Shown: positions 43,947 to 51,285 of the stretch, one piece after another | Layout of the letters: the number at the start of each line of letters is the position of its first letter | How positions within the stretch are numbered: the first letter of the stretch is position 1 | NCBI GenBank assembly: GCA_035628915.1 | Contig: DASPIW010000018.1 | Coordinates: 1-64,000 of the forward strand | From: JARBUG01 sp035628915 | GTDB taxonomy: Bacteria; Bacillota; Sulfobacillia; Symbiobacteriales; Symbiobacteriaceae | Length of the DNA: 64,000 nt | Direction of reading: 5' to 3' | Made by a program: the position numbers and the translations under genes | The notes under the pieces: model-generated | The model's input: the letters and a program-made list of their open reading frames with translations, nothing else | Databases searched by the model: none | Told to the model about the DNA's origin: nothing

Positions 43947-45088
43947 TGCTCCCGAATCCTACACTGAACCTGTCCGGCGAACGCTTCACCGTGCTGTACG
44001 GCATTCGGGCCGCCACCGAGGCCGAGGCGCTGGCCCGTGCGAACGATATCGCCGTGGAGCAGACGGTTGAGTTTCCCGAAGAACTGACGCCGCCCGGCGA
44101 CATCCGGCATCAGGTGGTGGGGCGAATCGAGTCCTGCCGCCCCCTTGGCGAGGAACGGTACGGCGTTTCGATCAGCTATGCCGTGGAGACGGCCGGCAAC
44201 GACCTGCCGCAGCTTCTGAACGTGATCTTTGGCAACAGCTCCATCAAGCCCGGGCTGCGGGTGGAACGGCTGGAATTCCCGCCGGGTCTGCTGGCCCGGT
44301 ACCGGGGGCCTCGCTTTGGCCGAGCGGGCCTGCGGGAGCTGCTGGGCGTCTTTGACCGCCCCCTGCTGTGCACGGCCCTCAAGCCCATGGGCCTATCGCC
44401 TGCTGATTTGGCGGATCTGTCCTACAAGTGCGCGCTGGGCGGCATCGACATCATCAAGGATGACCACGGTTTGGCCGACCAGCCGTTTGCGCCGTTCTGG
44501 GAGCGGGTGCAGCGGTGCGCCGAGGCGGTGGACCGGGCGAACCGGGAGACGGGGCGCCGGTCGATCTACATGCCGAACGTGACGGCCCAGGCGGACCGCA
44601 TCCTGGAGGCGGCCCGTTTCGCCCGGCAGGTGGGCGCCGGGGGATTGTTGATCAGCCCCGGGCTTACCGGTCTGGACGCCATGCGGCAGCTGGCGGATGA
44701 TGACCAGATCGCACTGCCCGTCATGAGCCATCCCGCCCTGCTGGGCAGCTTTGTGGTGAATCCGGACAGCGGCATCTCCCATTACGCCCTGTTTGGGCAA
44801 CTCGCCCGCCTCGCAGGAGCGGATGCGACCATTTACCCCAACTGGGGCGGCCGGTTTTCGTTCAGCAAGCCCGAGTGCCAGGCGATTGCCGATGGCACCG
44901 CGGTGCCGATGGGCGGGATCAGGCCGGTCTTCCCGACCCCGGGCGGCGGCATGACGCTGGAGCGGATTCCCGAGCTGCTCGAGGTGTACGGGCGCGAGGT
45001 AATCTTCCTCGTGGGCGGCGGACTCTTCCGCCAGGGGCCGGATCTGGTCGAGAATTGCCGGTACTTCCTGAAGCTGATCGGGGGGTAG
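43946..45088 (+). CDS. RuBisCO-like protein (form IV type), function unassigned
   Basis: 380 residues. A RuBisCO large-subunit fold is evident in FGNSSIKPGLRVERLEFP, LLCTALKPMGLSP, GGIDIIKDDHGLADQP and PTPGGGM...VGGGLF. The catalytic-site Lys146 (equivalent to K175) and the carbamylatable Lys171 with Asp173 are retained. The next metal ligand (E204 in RuBisCO) is His174, the K177 position is lost (KPMGL), and no lysine is seen in the loop-6 region (YPNWGGRFSFSKPEC). It therefore should not fix CO2. The KDDH type groups loosely with sugar-acid decarboxylase or isomerase RLPs such as those acting on oxo-isoapionate. It is the last gene after the split transketolase. Confidence 0.88.
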   Translation: MLPNPTLNLSGERFTVLYGIRAATEAEALARANDIAVEQTVEFPEELTPPGDIRHQVVGRIESCRPLGEERYGVSISYAVETAGNDLPQLLNVIFGNSSIKPGLRVERLEFPPGLLARYRGPRFGRAGLRELLGVFDRPLLCTALKPMGLSPADLADLSYKCALGGIDIIKDDHGLADQPFAPFWERVQRCAEAVDRANRETGRRSIYMPNVTAQADRILEAARFARQVGAGGLLISPGLTGLDAMRQLADDDQIALPVMSHPALLGSFVVNPDSGISHYALFGQLARLAGADATIYPNWGGRFSFSKPECQAIADGTAVPMGGIRPVFPTPGGGMTLERIPELLEVYGREVIFLVGGGLFRQGPDLVENCRYFLKLIGG

Positions 45089-45111
45089 GGGCGCTGGCTT
45101 TTTGGGCATGA

Positions 45112-45151
45112 ACAGGCCCCGTACTGCGGTCGGACGCAGTACGGGGCCTGT
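45112..45151. terminator. Bidirectional terminator after the RLP gene
   Basis: A 17-bp perfect stem, ACAGGCCCCGTACTGCG against CGCAGTACGGGGCCTGT, with a 6-nt loop. TTTG follows on plus and TTCATG on minus. It separates the RLP cluster from the convergent transporter gene. Confidence 0.9.
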
Positions 45152-45162
45152 TTGTCGCCGGA

Positions 45163-46056
45163 TTATGCTGCAGGGCGCCCCCCGGCCGGCGCGGCCTTCT
45201 GTTCCGCCAGCCAGACCCCGGCCATGGCCAGAACGCCACCCGTCAACTGCACCGCACCGATCTGTTCCCCGCTGGCGGCGGCCATCACGAGCCCTACTAC
45301 CGGGATCAGGTTCGGATACATGGCGGCCACCGATGCGTCCACGTTGCGGATGGCGTAGTTCCAGAGGAACGCGGTCAAGGCTGACGAGCCGCACCCCAGA
45401 TAGAGAAGGGCCAACGTCCCGGGCAGTGTGAAGGCGGGCAGACCCTGGACTGCCACCTCCACGGCGGCTAACGGCAAAAGGAACAGGAGACCGGCGCCCA
45501 TGCTCGCCGTGGTGATCACCAGCGGCGGGGCATCCGGCGGCAGGCGCTTGCCCTGGATCGTGTAGATGGCCCACGAGACGATGCTGCCCAGAATCAAGGC
45601 GTTGCCGGCCATGATGCGCAGGCCGCCGGCGGCGGGCAGAGCTCCCGCAACCAGCAGCACGCCCAGTACGGAGAGCCCTACGCCAACCAGGCGGGTTTTC
45701 GGCAGCCGCTCTCCCAGGAGGAAGTAGGAGAAGATGGCGGCGACGGCGGGCAGGGCTGCGCAGATCAGCGCCGCGTTGCCGGGTGTGGTGAAGACGAGGC
45801 CCAGATTCTGAAAGACGTAGAACAGGGCTGTGCCGGTGAGACCGTACTTGAGCATGTCGGGCCTGAGGACCTGGCGCAGCCGGAAGCCCTGGCGCCATGC
45901 GGGCGCCAGCAGGATCACCCAGCCGATCAGGAAGCGCAGGGCGGCGGTGGTGAACGGCCCGGCGTCTTGCATGGCCCACTTGGTGGCGACATAGGTGGAG
46001 CCCCAGATCAGGACGGTGACGATGAGCGATAGCGTGCTGAGGCGGCTTTGCGGCAA
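45163..46056 (-). CDS. EamA-family (DMT) transporter
   Basis: 297 residues from TTG 46056 with AGGAGGG eight bases upstream. Ten membrane helices in two EamA repeats, with WGSTYVATKWAM in the first and SIVSWAIYTIQGK in the second. DMT-superfamily members export metabolites or amino acids. The substrate is unknown. It is convergent with the RLP cluster and not in that operon, though proximity could reflect a shared metabolite. Confidence 0.9.
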   Translation of the reverse strand: MPQSRLSTLSLIVTVLIWGSTYVATKWAMQDAGPFTTAALRFLIGWVILLAPAWRQGFRLRQVLRPDMLKYGLTGTALFYVFQNLGLVFTTPGNAALICAALPAVAAIFSYFLLGERLPKTRLVGVGLSVLGVLLVAGALPAAGGLRIMAGNALILGSIVSWAIYTIQGKRLPPDAPPLVITTASMGAGLLFLLPLAAVEVAVQGLPAFTLPGTLALLYLGCGSSALTAFLWNYAIRNVDASVAAMYPNLIPVVGLVMAAASGEQIGAVQLTGGVLAMAGVWLAEQKAAPAGGRPAA

Positions 46057-46157
46057 GATGGGCGCCCTCCTGCAAAGAGTTCACCCAGACTTCGGTACCG
46101 GGCAATGGCATTCCTGCTACCGGGGAGCAGTTTGCCGGCGCATCCGTATCATAAAGT

Positions 46158-46250
46158 ATGAAAGTCCATGTCTGGCTGCTGCTGGTTGTGCTGGCTCTGA
46201 GCGCCGCCTACTGGGATTCTCGTATCCTGAGTGGGATTCTCGTATTCTGA
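46158..46250 (+). CDS. Possible 30-residue signal-peptide-like peptide
   Basis: ATG at 46158 opens a frame with a hydrophobic core (VWLLLVVLALSAA) that ends inside the second unit of the 20-bp array. No ribosome binding site precedes it. It could be the remains of a secreted protein gene whose 3' part has expanded into the repeats. Confidence 0.25.
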   Translation: MKVHVWLLLVVLALSAAYWDSRILSGILVF

Positions 46251-46350
46251 GTGGGATTCTCGTATCCTGAGTGGGATTCTCATATCCTGAGTGAGATTCT
46301 CGTATCCTGAGTGAGATCCATTTATCTTTGCTGCGAATCTCACATCCTTG
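46211..46350 (+). repeat. Tandem array of 20-bp units
   Basis: Five near-identical 20-bp units (GTGGGATTCTCGTATCCTGA) run from 46211 to 46310, followed by two degenerate units to 46350. Differences are single bases (CGTATT, CATATC, GTGAGA). There are no spacers, and each unit spans two helical turns. Confidence 0.9.
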
Positions 46351-46415
46351 CTTCCCTTTCCATGGACTCCTTGAGATCCTCTCATCGCGCCATTTGGGCA
46401 ATTAGCAAGAGCGAG

Positions 46416-46446
46416 AACCCGCCGGCTGTAGCTCCGGCGGGTTTTC
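46416..46446 (+). terminator. Terminator between the repeat arrays
   Basis: AACCCGCCGG/CCGGCGGGTT, a 10-bp stem with an 8-nt loop, followed by TTCC. Confidence 0.75.
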
Positions 46447-46520
46447 CTACGCACCCGCGAGGCGCAGAGCGATTCCTTCGTGCACCGCTTCTTTTCGCGG
46501 TTCGCGCCCCGTCTCCACAC

Positions 46521-46580
46521 GTGGATTCTCGTGGATTTAGTTATCCTGAGTTATCTTGAGTTTTCCTGAGTTTTCCCGTG
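46521..46580 (+). repeat. Array of 10-bp units related to the 20-bp array
   Basis: Six consecutive decamers: GTGGATTCTC, GTGGATTTAG, TTATCCTGAG, TTATCTTGAG, TTTTCCTGAG, TTTTCCCGTG. The TCCTGAG core and GGATTCTC core are those of the upstream array, now with one-turn spacing. Confidence 0.8.
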
Positions 46581-46671
46581 CTCGCGCTTCCGCCCCGGGC
46601 CAAAATCCAGGCCCCCGTGAACATCCGCTCGCCGCCGCACGTTGGAACGGATAGAAAGGGGGGCCGGACAC

Positions 46672-47070
46672 ATGATACGCATTCCGCTCCTGGAGCTGCT
46701 TCGGCGCAAAAAGCAGCGGATCATCGTAATCGTCGCGGGGCGGATCGCGGAGATCAACCCGGACGACCAGGACACCGAAGGCGTCCTGCACCAGATCTTC
46801 ACCATCCGGATCGACGAAGTGCGTGAAGACCTGAAGCACTCCGGGGCCGCCGTGGGACAGATCGTCACCATCGCCATCCGCTTCGGCGACGGCGCCGGCA
46901 TGCACGAGCCCATCCCGGGCCTCGCCGCAGGAGCGCCCATCGAAGTCTGCGGCGTGTACGTCCGGGCCGAAGATGCCTACGCCCAGCCCGACGGCGAGCA
47001 AAACCCGGTCATCCACTTCACCCACCGGCCCCTGGGCTGGGTGACCTACGATGGGCACCGATACTCCTAG
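46672..47070 (+). CDS. DUF3465-like OB-fold protein
   Basis: 132 residues from ATG 46672 with AAAGGGGGG nine bases upstream. The sequence VAGRIAEINPDDQDTEGVLHQIFTIRID, then PGLAAGAPIEVCGVYVRAED and VIHFTHRPLGWVTYDGHRY follows the DUF3465 pattern (H-Q-F, IPGL, G-x-Y, HxTH, GW). That family is predicted to form a beta-barrel. Its biochemical role is unknown. A CDS of normal codon use directly downstream of the repeat region. Confidence 0.75.
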   Translation: MIRIPLLELLRRKKQRIIVIVAGRIAEINPDDQDTEGVLHQIFTIRIDEVREDLKHSGAAVGQIVTIAIRFGDGAGMHEPIPGLAAGAPIEVCGVYVRAEDAYAQPDGEQNPVIHFTHRPLGWVTYDGHRYS

Positions 47071-47081
47071 GGAAACAAGAA

Positions 47082-47109
47082 GGCTGCCCGCCCGACCGAG
47101 CGTGCAGCC
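47082..47109. terminator. Convergent-gene terminator
   Basis: GGCTGC/GCAGCC is a short stem in the 47-bp gap between convergent genes. On the minus strand TTCTTGTTTCC follows. Confidence 0.5.
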
Positions 47110-47117
47110 CTGTTCAC

Positions 47118-47381
47118 TTACTGTGCTGTTACTAGCCGGCGCAGGCGCTCGTTGGATGACGCCCGCCGCTCCAGCACGATGTCGCCGACCTCCTTGAGCA
47201 AGGCCGAGCGCAAATCGTTTACAATCAAGTGAATCTCCCCGGCGTGGCACCGCGCCCCGAGCCGGTCCATCCGGGAAAGAAACCGGATGGCGTAGGGCAG
47301 ATCAAGATGCACTTTGCGGATCAGCCGGGCTTTCAGCTCGGCGAACCGCGGATCTTTGGCGAAGTGTGACTCCTGTTGCAT
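47118..47381 (-). CDS. Small protein under c-di-GMP riboswitch control
   Basis: 87 residues from ATG 47381 with AAGGAGGG ten bases upstream. It is predicted helical, soluble and charged (FAELKARLIRKVHLDLPYAIRFLSRMDRLG, LIVNDLRSALLKEVGDIVLERR). I do not recognise the family. Its leader contains a c-di-GMP-I riboswitch, so its product probably serves a surface, motility or sporulation decision that depends on c-di-GMP. The next gene upstream on the same strand is a diguanylate cyclase. Confidence 0.75.
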   Translation of the reverse strand: MQQESHFAKDPRFAELKARLIRKVHLDLPYAIRFLSRMDRLGARCHAGEIHLIVNDLRSALLKEVGDIVLERRASSNERLRRLVTAQ

Positions 47382-47425
47382 GATACTTGCCCTCCTTGAC
47401 CCGCGTGGTCGGCTTCTCAAGGTTG

Positions 47426-47458
47426 GGCCCGGAGGAACTGCATCATTACTTCCGGGCC
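47426..47458 (-). promoter_or_regulatory. Hairpin in the riboswitch expression platform
   Basis: On the minus strand GGCCCGGA pairs with TCCGGGCC around a 17-nt loop, directly after the aptamer. No U-run follows, so control may act on translation or on alternative pairing rather than by simple termination. Confidence 0.5.
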
Positions 47459-47548
47459 GCTCGGCGGCCCCGCTGCCATGGCCCCGGAGGGCTTAAGGCC
47501 GGAAGCTTTGCGACCCCGGCTTTCGCCGGGTGTGCCCTTTCGACGGCA
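47459..47548 (-). promoter_or_regulatory. Cyclic-di-GMP-I (GEMM) riboswitch aptamer
   Basis: Read on the minus strand, it has the family landmarks in order: AAGGGCACACC, a GAAA tetraloop capping CGGC/GCCG, GGGTCGCAAAGC, CCGGCCTTAAG, CTCCGG and GGCAGCGGGGCCGCC. This parallels the Vibrio Vc2 aptamer (AGGGCAAACC, GAAA, GGGACGCAAAGCC, CCGGCCUAAA, CUCCGG, GGUAGCGGGGUUACC) almost position by position. It lies 78 bp upstream of the 87-residue gene. Confidence 0.88.
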
Positions 47549-47565
47549 TACTGAATTCTCTTATT

Positions 47566-47594
47566 ATCCTACGTTCAAGATGTTACAGATGCAA
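47566..47594 (-). promoter_or_regulatory. Promoter of the riboswitch-led gene
   Basis: On the minus strand TTGCAT (47594-47589), 17-bp spacer, TAGGAT (47571-47566). The start site would fall just before the aptamer. Confidence 0.65.
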
Positions 47595-47624
47595 GTCCTT
47601 TGTGCTACTTTTGTACCAAATTGG

Positions 47625-47661
47625 ATACTGCCACCCCCCGACTAGCGGGGAGCGGCAGTAT
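47625..47661. terminator. Hairpin after the diguanylate cyclase gene
   Basis: ATACTGCC/GGCAGTAT with an inner CCCCG/CGGGG. It lies 43 bp past the cyclase stop on the minus strand. The downstream T content is modest. Confidence 0.6.
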
Positions 47662-47703
47662 TTGCTATGCTTCGACGACAAAGCCGCCGGCTTGTCGGGC
47701 TTT

Positions 47704-49899
47704 TCACCTGTGCCAACGGACGCAGTTGCGGCCCGCGCGCTTGCCCTCGTACAGCGCCGCGTCGGCACGCCGGACCAGGCCCTCCTGCGAGAGCCCCGGC
47801 GCGGCTGTGGCGCCCCCGAAGGTCGATGTAATCGTTAGAGGCCTGCCATCCAGATAGAACGGGTGCTCAGCGATCAACTGGCGCAGCCGCTCGGCCACCT
47901 GAAAGGCCGCGTCGGCGTCCGACTCGGGGAGCAGAATCAGGAACTCCTCGCCGCCCCATCTGCCCACCAGGTCGACCACGCGCAGGTTGCCTTTCAGCAG
48001 GCCGGCGACCTGCTGCAGCACCTGGTCGCCGGCATGGTGGCCGTGCGCATCGTTGATGAGCTTGAAATGGTCCACGTCGAGCAGGAGGACGGAGAAGGGG
48101 CGCTCCGTGCGGGCAGAGCGGGCCAGCTCTTCACCGAGGCGGGCCGCTACGGAGCGGCGGTTAGCCAGGTCGGTCAGCGGGTCCGTGCGCGAGGCCTGTT
48201 CCAGCTCCTCCGTTAGGATTTCCAGCCGGCGCCGCTTGCTCTCCAGTTCGCTCAGGTGCTGCCGCAGCAGCTCATCGGACCGGTGCCGCTCGGTGACGTC
48301 GCGCAGAATGACCGTACATAACGACTCGCCGCCGATTTGCAGGGTGGAGACGGATGCCTCCGCCGGGAAGGTCTCGCCGCTCACCCGCCGTCCGGTGAGC
48401 TCGAGATCCTTCAGCACCCGGCCCGCATTCACAAAACAGAGTCCCCTGTCGGAGCCGGGCGCCGGCGGAATGAGGACCGACAGCGGTTGCCCGGCGACAT
48501 CGGCCAGCGTGCAGCCGAACATCGCCTCGGCCGCCCGGTTGAACAGGACGATGCGCTGCCCATCATCGACCGAAATGATCGCATCGCCCGCAATGGCCAG
48601 CACGCCCGCAAACCGTGCCTCCGAAGCGCGCAGGGCGCCTTCGGTCTCCCGCAACTGCTCGATCAAATTACGCTGCTTATTGGCCGTGCTCATGCCGATG
48701 TTCGCGGCCGCAAAGACCGTCCCGATGACGATCAGAGCCCGCCCCAGCGCCAGGCTGGGCAGAGACCATTCCAGCTTACCCTTCGCCACTTCTGTCGCGA
48801 TGACCACGGCCACCACCAGTCCGAGCAGCCGCCGGGCCGCCCGGCTGCCCAGGTAGCGGGCTGCCAACAGCGGGATGATGACCAGCAGGGCCTGCAGGCT
48901 GTACCCCAGTGGCCCGACACCGCTGATGAGGAGGCCGAGAATCACCGTGAAGACAGCCATGTGGGTAACGGCCCGCTGTTCCGGCGTGCCCAGGTGCGGG
49001 AAGGTATGTCTGGCCGTGGCGCTGTAGCCCGTCAGCAAGACCACCCCGGCGCTGACCAGCACCGGCGAAATGAGGGCGCCGGCGCCGGCCGCGGCTGACA
49101 GCCCGGCGATGGCGGCGGCCAGCAGGGGGGGCCAGCGCTCTAGCTGCCCGACCAGCCGGGTCAGGCTGTCCGCCGTTTCGTCCGTCTTCATCATAAGTGG
49201 CGGCTCCCACGCAAATAGTGCAACGACGGTCCAGGTGCCCCAGCCCACGAATCCGGTCCAAATGCCGTTGCGCGCCGCCATGTAGGCCAACAGGGCGGGG
49301 AAAGCGGCTGCAGCCAGACGCGAAGCCAACCGGAAGCCCGTTCCCATGGGGGCGCCGAACGCGGTGAATGCGAGCAGAAGCGAACTGACCAACCCCACCG
49401 TGCCCGCCACCGGCGCTGAGCCCACCACGGGGAGAGACAGGATGCCGCTATTGGTGACCGGCGATATCAGGAAAAGGGCAGAAAGGAATGCAGTGATAGA
49501 GCCGATCACGAGCGAAGCGCAGTCTGCGCCTGGCTGGGAAGGATCATCACTGGCCAGCAGGGGCTCCAGGAGCAGGGCTGCGCCCAGGAAGCCGTGCTGT
49601 ACCACACCCGCCCAGAGCCCGCCCTGCAGCGAGACGGCTGCGAGGAGCAGGAACGGCAGGGCCGCGACGGTGGTGCCTGCGGCCCTTAGCCACCGGTGTC
49701 CGCGCAGCAGGCCCGGGTCCACCAGGACGATTCCGCCCAGCAAAAAGACCACGGAGACAGGCTGCAGGTACGGGCGCAGAGGGGCGTATACGGGCGCACT
49801 GAAGGCGCCGGGGAAAGCATGCATGCTCAGGCCCAACATCAGTTCCATGACGGAGGCGACTGCGATGAGGCGCCAGGTACGTAGTCGTGCCCGTGGCAT
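47704..49899 (-). CDS. Membrane diguanylate cyclase with PAS and GGDEF domains
   Basis: 731 residues from ATG 49899 with GGGGGGAT upstream. About eleven to twelve membrane helices (1-410) are followed by a PAS domain (about 425-545, with GDAIISVDDGQRIVLFNRAAEAMFG) and a GGDEF domain with GGEEF at 649-653. The inhibitory RxxD motif is present (RVVD five residues earlier), so product feedback is likely, unlike the fused protein at 191. It makes c-di-GMP from two GTP. The riboswitch-controlled gene lies immediately downstream on the same strand. Confidence 0.93.
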   Translation of the reverse strand: MPRARLRTWRLIAVASVMELMLGLSMHAFPGAFSAPVYAPLRPYLQPVSVVFLLGGIVLVDPGLLRGHRWLRAAGTTVAALPFLLLAAVSLQGGLWAGVVQHGFLGAALLLEPLLASDDPSQPGADCASLVIGSITAFLSALFLISPVTNSGILSLPVVGSAPVAGTVGLVSSLLLAFTAFGAPMGTGFRLASRLAAAAFPALLAYMAARNGIWTGFVGWGTWTVVALFAWEPPLMMKTDETADSLTRLVGQLERWPPLLAAAIAGLSAAAGAGALISPVLVSAGVVLLTGYSATARHTFPHLGTPEQRAVTHMAVFTVILGLLISGVGPLGYSLQALLVIIPLLAARYLGSRAARRLLGLVVAVVIATEVAKGKLEWSLPSLALGRALIVIGTVFAAANIGMSTANKQRNLIEQLRETEGALRASEARFAGVLAIAGDAIISVDDGQRIVLFNRAAEAMFGCTLADVAGQPLSVLIPPAPGSDRGLCFVNAGRVLKDLELTGRRVSGETFPAEASVSTLQIGGESLCTVILRDVTERHRSDELLRQHLSELESKRRRLEILTEELEQASRTDPLTDLANRRSVAARLGEELARSARTERPFSVLLLDVDHFKLINDAHGHHAGDQVLQQVAGLLKGNLRVVDLVGRWGGEEFLILLPESDADAAFQVAERLRQLIAEHPFYLDGRPLTITSTFGGATAAPGLSQEGLVRRADAALYEGKRAGRNCVRWHR

Positions 49900-50005
49900 A
49901 CTATCCCCCCCATCCTACAGTAGTGTATGAAATCAGTATGCAGCACTAGGATTGCGAGGGTATATAGATATTTATTTCCAACAACGGGACTATGGGAAAG
50001 GTAGT

Positions 50006-50024
50006 CCACATGGGGGGCATGTGG
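50006..50024. promoter_or_regulatory. Inverted repeat in the cyclase divergent promoter region
   Basis: CCACATG/CATGTGG with a GGGGG centre lies in the 192-bp gap between the cyclase gene and the next plus-strand gene. The sequence around 49950-49980 is AT-rich (TATATAGATATTTATTT). It could be an operator. Confidence 0.35.
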
Positions 50025-50091
50025 AGATCTGCTCATCCGGGGAACTGGGCGTAATATTCCGTCGTCTACTGAGTGGAAGGGTGGTATCGAC

Positions 50092-50547
50092 ATGAAAGCG
50101 ATGGAACGCTATGTGTATCTCGGCATCATCCTGCTGCTGGCCGCCGGATGCCTCTATCTCGGGTGGGGCCGCGGGCCGGCGGACAACAGCGCGGCGCTGG
50201 CGGAGCAGCCATGGCAGGTCGTCGACCAGCCCGCGCAGCCGGCCCCGAGCGCGGACCGTCCGGTCGTGCGGCTCGATCCCGGCGACCTGCGGGACCTCCA
50301 AAACCTGGGGCTGACCGATCCGGTCAACCAGATCGTCACCGACCTCGCGGCACGCCAGGATCTGCTGCCCATACAGGGCGTGCTGGGCGGCACCATGAGC
50401 TTCCACCCGTCGGACCGGTGGGTGGTCGCGAAGAACTGGGTGCTGGCCGACTTTGACGACGGCCACATCCTCGGGTGGGGCATCTTCAAATACACGGTGG
50501 CGAACGGCAAGATCACTTGGACCCGCCTCGACTGGACCCAACCCTGA
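50092..50547 (+). CDS. Membrane-anchored or secreted protein, unknown function
   Basis: 151 residues from ATG with GGAAGGGTGG upstream. A single N-terminal helix with AAGC-like end (LLLAAGCLYLGW) could be a lipoprotein signal, since Cys20 follows LAAG. The rest is a compact external domain rich in tryptophan near the C-terminus (WVVAKNWVLADFDDGHILGWG). No family is recognised. A strong terminator follows. Confidence 0.7.
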   Translation: MKAMERYVYLGIILLLAAGCLYLGWGRGPADNSAALAEQPWQVVDQPAQPAPSADRPVVRLDPGDLRDLQNLGLTDPVNQIVTDLAARQDLLPIQGVLGGTMSFHPSDRWVVAKNWVLADFDDGHILGWGIFKYTVANGKITWTRLDWTQP

Positions 50548-50587
50548 AATCACGAAGCGGCGGCCTCAGGGCCGCCGCCTCGTGATT
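50548..50587 (+). terminator. Strong two-part terminator hairpin
   Basis: AATCACGA/TCGTGATT encloses GCGGCGGCC/GGCCGCCGC. The stop codon of the preceding gene immediately abuts the stem. Confidence 0.8.
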
Positions 50588-50662
50588 GCACGACGCAAGG
50601 TAGGAGAGTATCTTTCCCACAGCGAAACATTCAGCCACAGGAATAGTCTGCCGTGTGGGGAG

Positions 50663-51280
50663 ATGATGCCCGCCGTGAGCCTTCACACTCGGACTCTGGC
50701 CCGCCCCCTGCCGCCCCTGCCCGACTGCGCCGGCCCTGAGGCCTACCTGGACATCGAGACGACGGGGCTGAGCCCCGACTCCGCGCAGGTCACCCTCGTG
50801 GGCCTGGTTTACGCGGATGGACCCGTGCGCCGCCTCGAGCAGTTCTTCGCCGACGACCCCGATGGCGAGGCAGAGGTGCTGCGGGCGGCCGCCCGGCGGC
50901 TCCGGGCGTTTGACACCACCGTGACCTACAACGGTACCACCTTCGACCTCCCGTTCCTGCGGACGCGCGCCCGTCTGGCCGGCGTTCCCTGGCCGCGCCT
51001 GCAGACCTATGACCTGCTGCAGGTGGCCCGGGCATGGCGGCAGGCTTACGGCCAGCTGCGGGACTGCCGCCTGCAGACCGTGATGGCGCACTTTCAGGTC
51101 GGCCGCCAGGATGAGACCAGCGGCCGGGAGATGGTAGAAGCCTACTACAAGTGGCTCCGGACCGGGATCGCTTCCTACCGGGACCTGATTCTCGAGCATA
51201 ACGCCGAGGATCTGCTCCTGCTGCCCGACCTGGTGCCCTGCCTGACGCACCCCCCGCAGGTCCGAATCCTGGGAGGCTAA
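50663..51280 (+). CDS. RNase H-like 3'-5' exonuclease (YprB type)
   Basis: 205 residues from ATG 50663, with ATG 50666 and GTG 50675 as alternatives around a GGGGAG site. The DEDD metal ligands are visible: YLDIETTG, YNGTTFDLPFL and HNAEDLLLL. The short length and the HNxxD form match the YprB_RNaseH-like family of Bacillota. It is likely a nuclease acting on DNA or RNA ends. It ends five bases before the molybdoenzyme gene, but no functional link is evident. Confidence 0.88.
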   Translation: MMPAVSLHTRTLARPLPPLPDCAGPEAYLDIETTGLSPDSAQVTLVGLVYADGPVRRLEQFFADDPDGEAEVLRAAARRLRAFDTTVTYNGTTFDLPFLRTRARLAGVPWPRLQTYDLLQVARAWRQAYGQLRDCRLQTVMAHFQVGRQDETSGREMVEAYYKWLRTGIASYRDLILEHNAEDLLLLPDLVPCLTHPPQVRILGG

Positions 51281-51285
51281 CCGGC

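Larger units (their letters stand above)
46057..46671. other. Gene-poor 615-bp interval with helically phased repeats
   Basis: It contains two related repeat arrays (46211-46350 and 46521-46580) separated by a terminator (46416-46446), plus one dubious 30-codon frame (46158-46250). Minus-strand frames through the arrays stay open only because the repeat has no stop in those phases, and they lack ribosome sites. Confidence 0.6.

Noticed and set aside
46211..46350. CRISPR array
   Set aside because: The 20-bp units are directly adjacent, with no spacers, and no cas gene was recognised.
46117..46520. Minus-strand protein frames through the repeat array
   Set aside because: They are open only because the 20-bp repeat has no stop in those phases. 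No ribosome site and no non-repeat domain.
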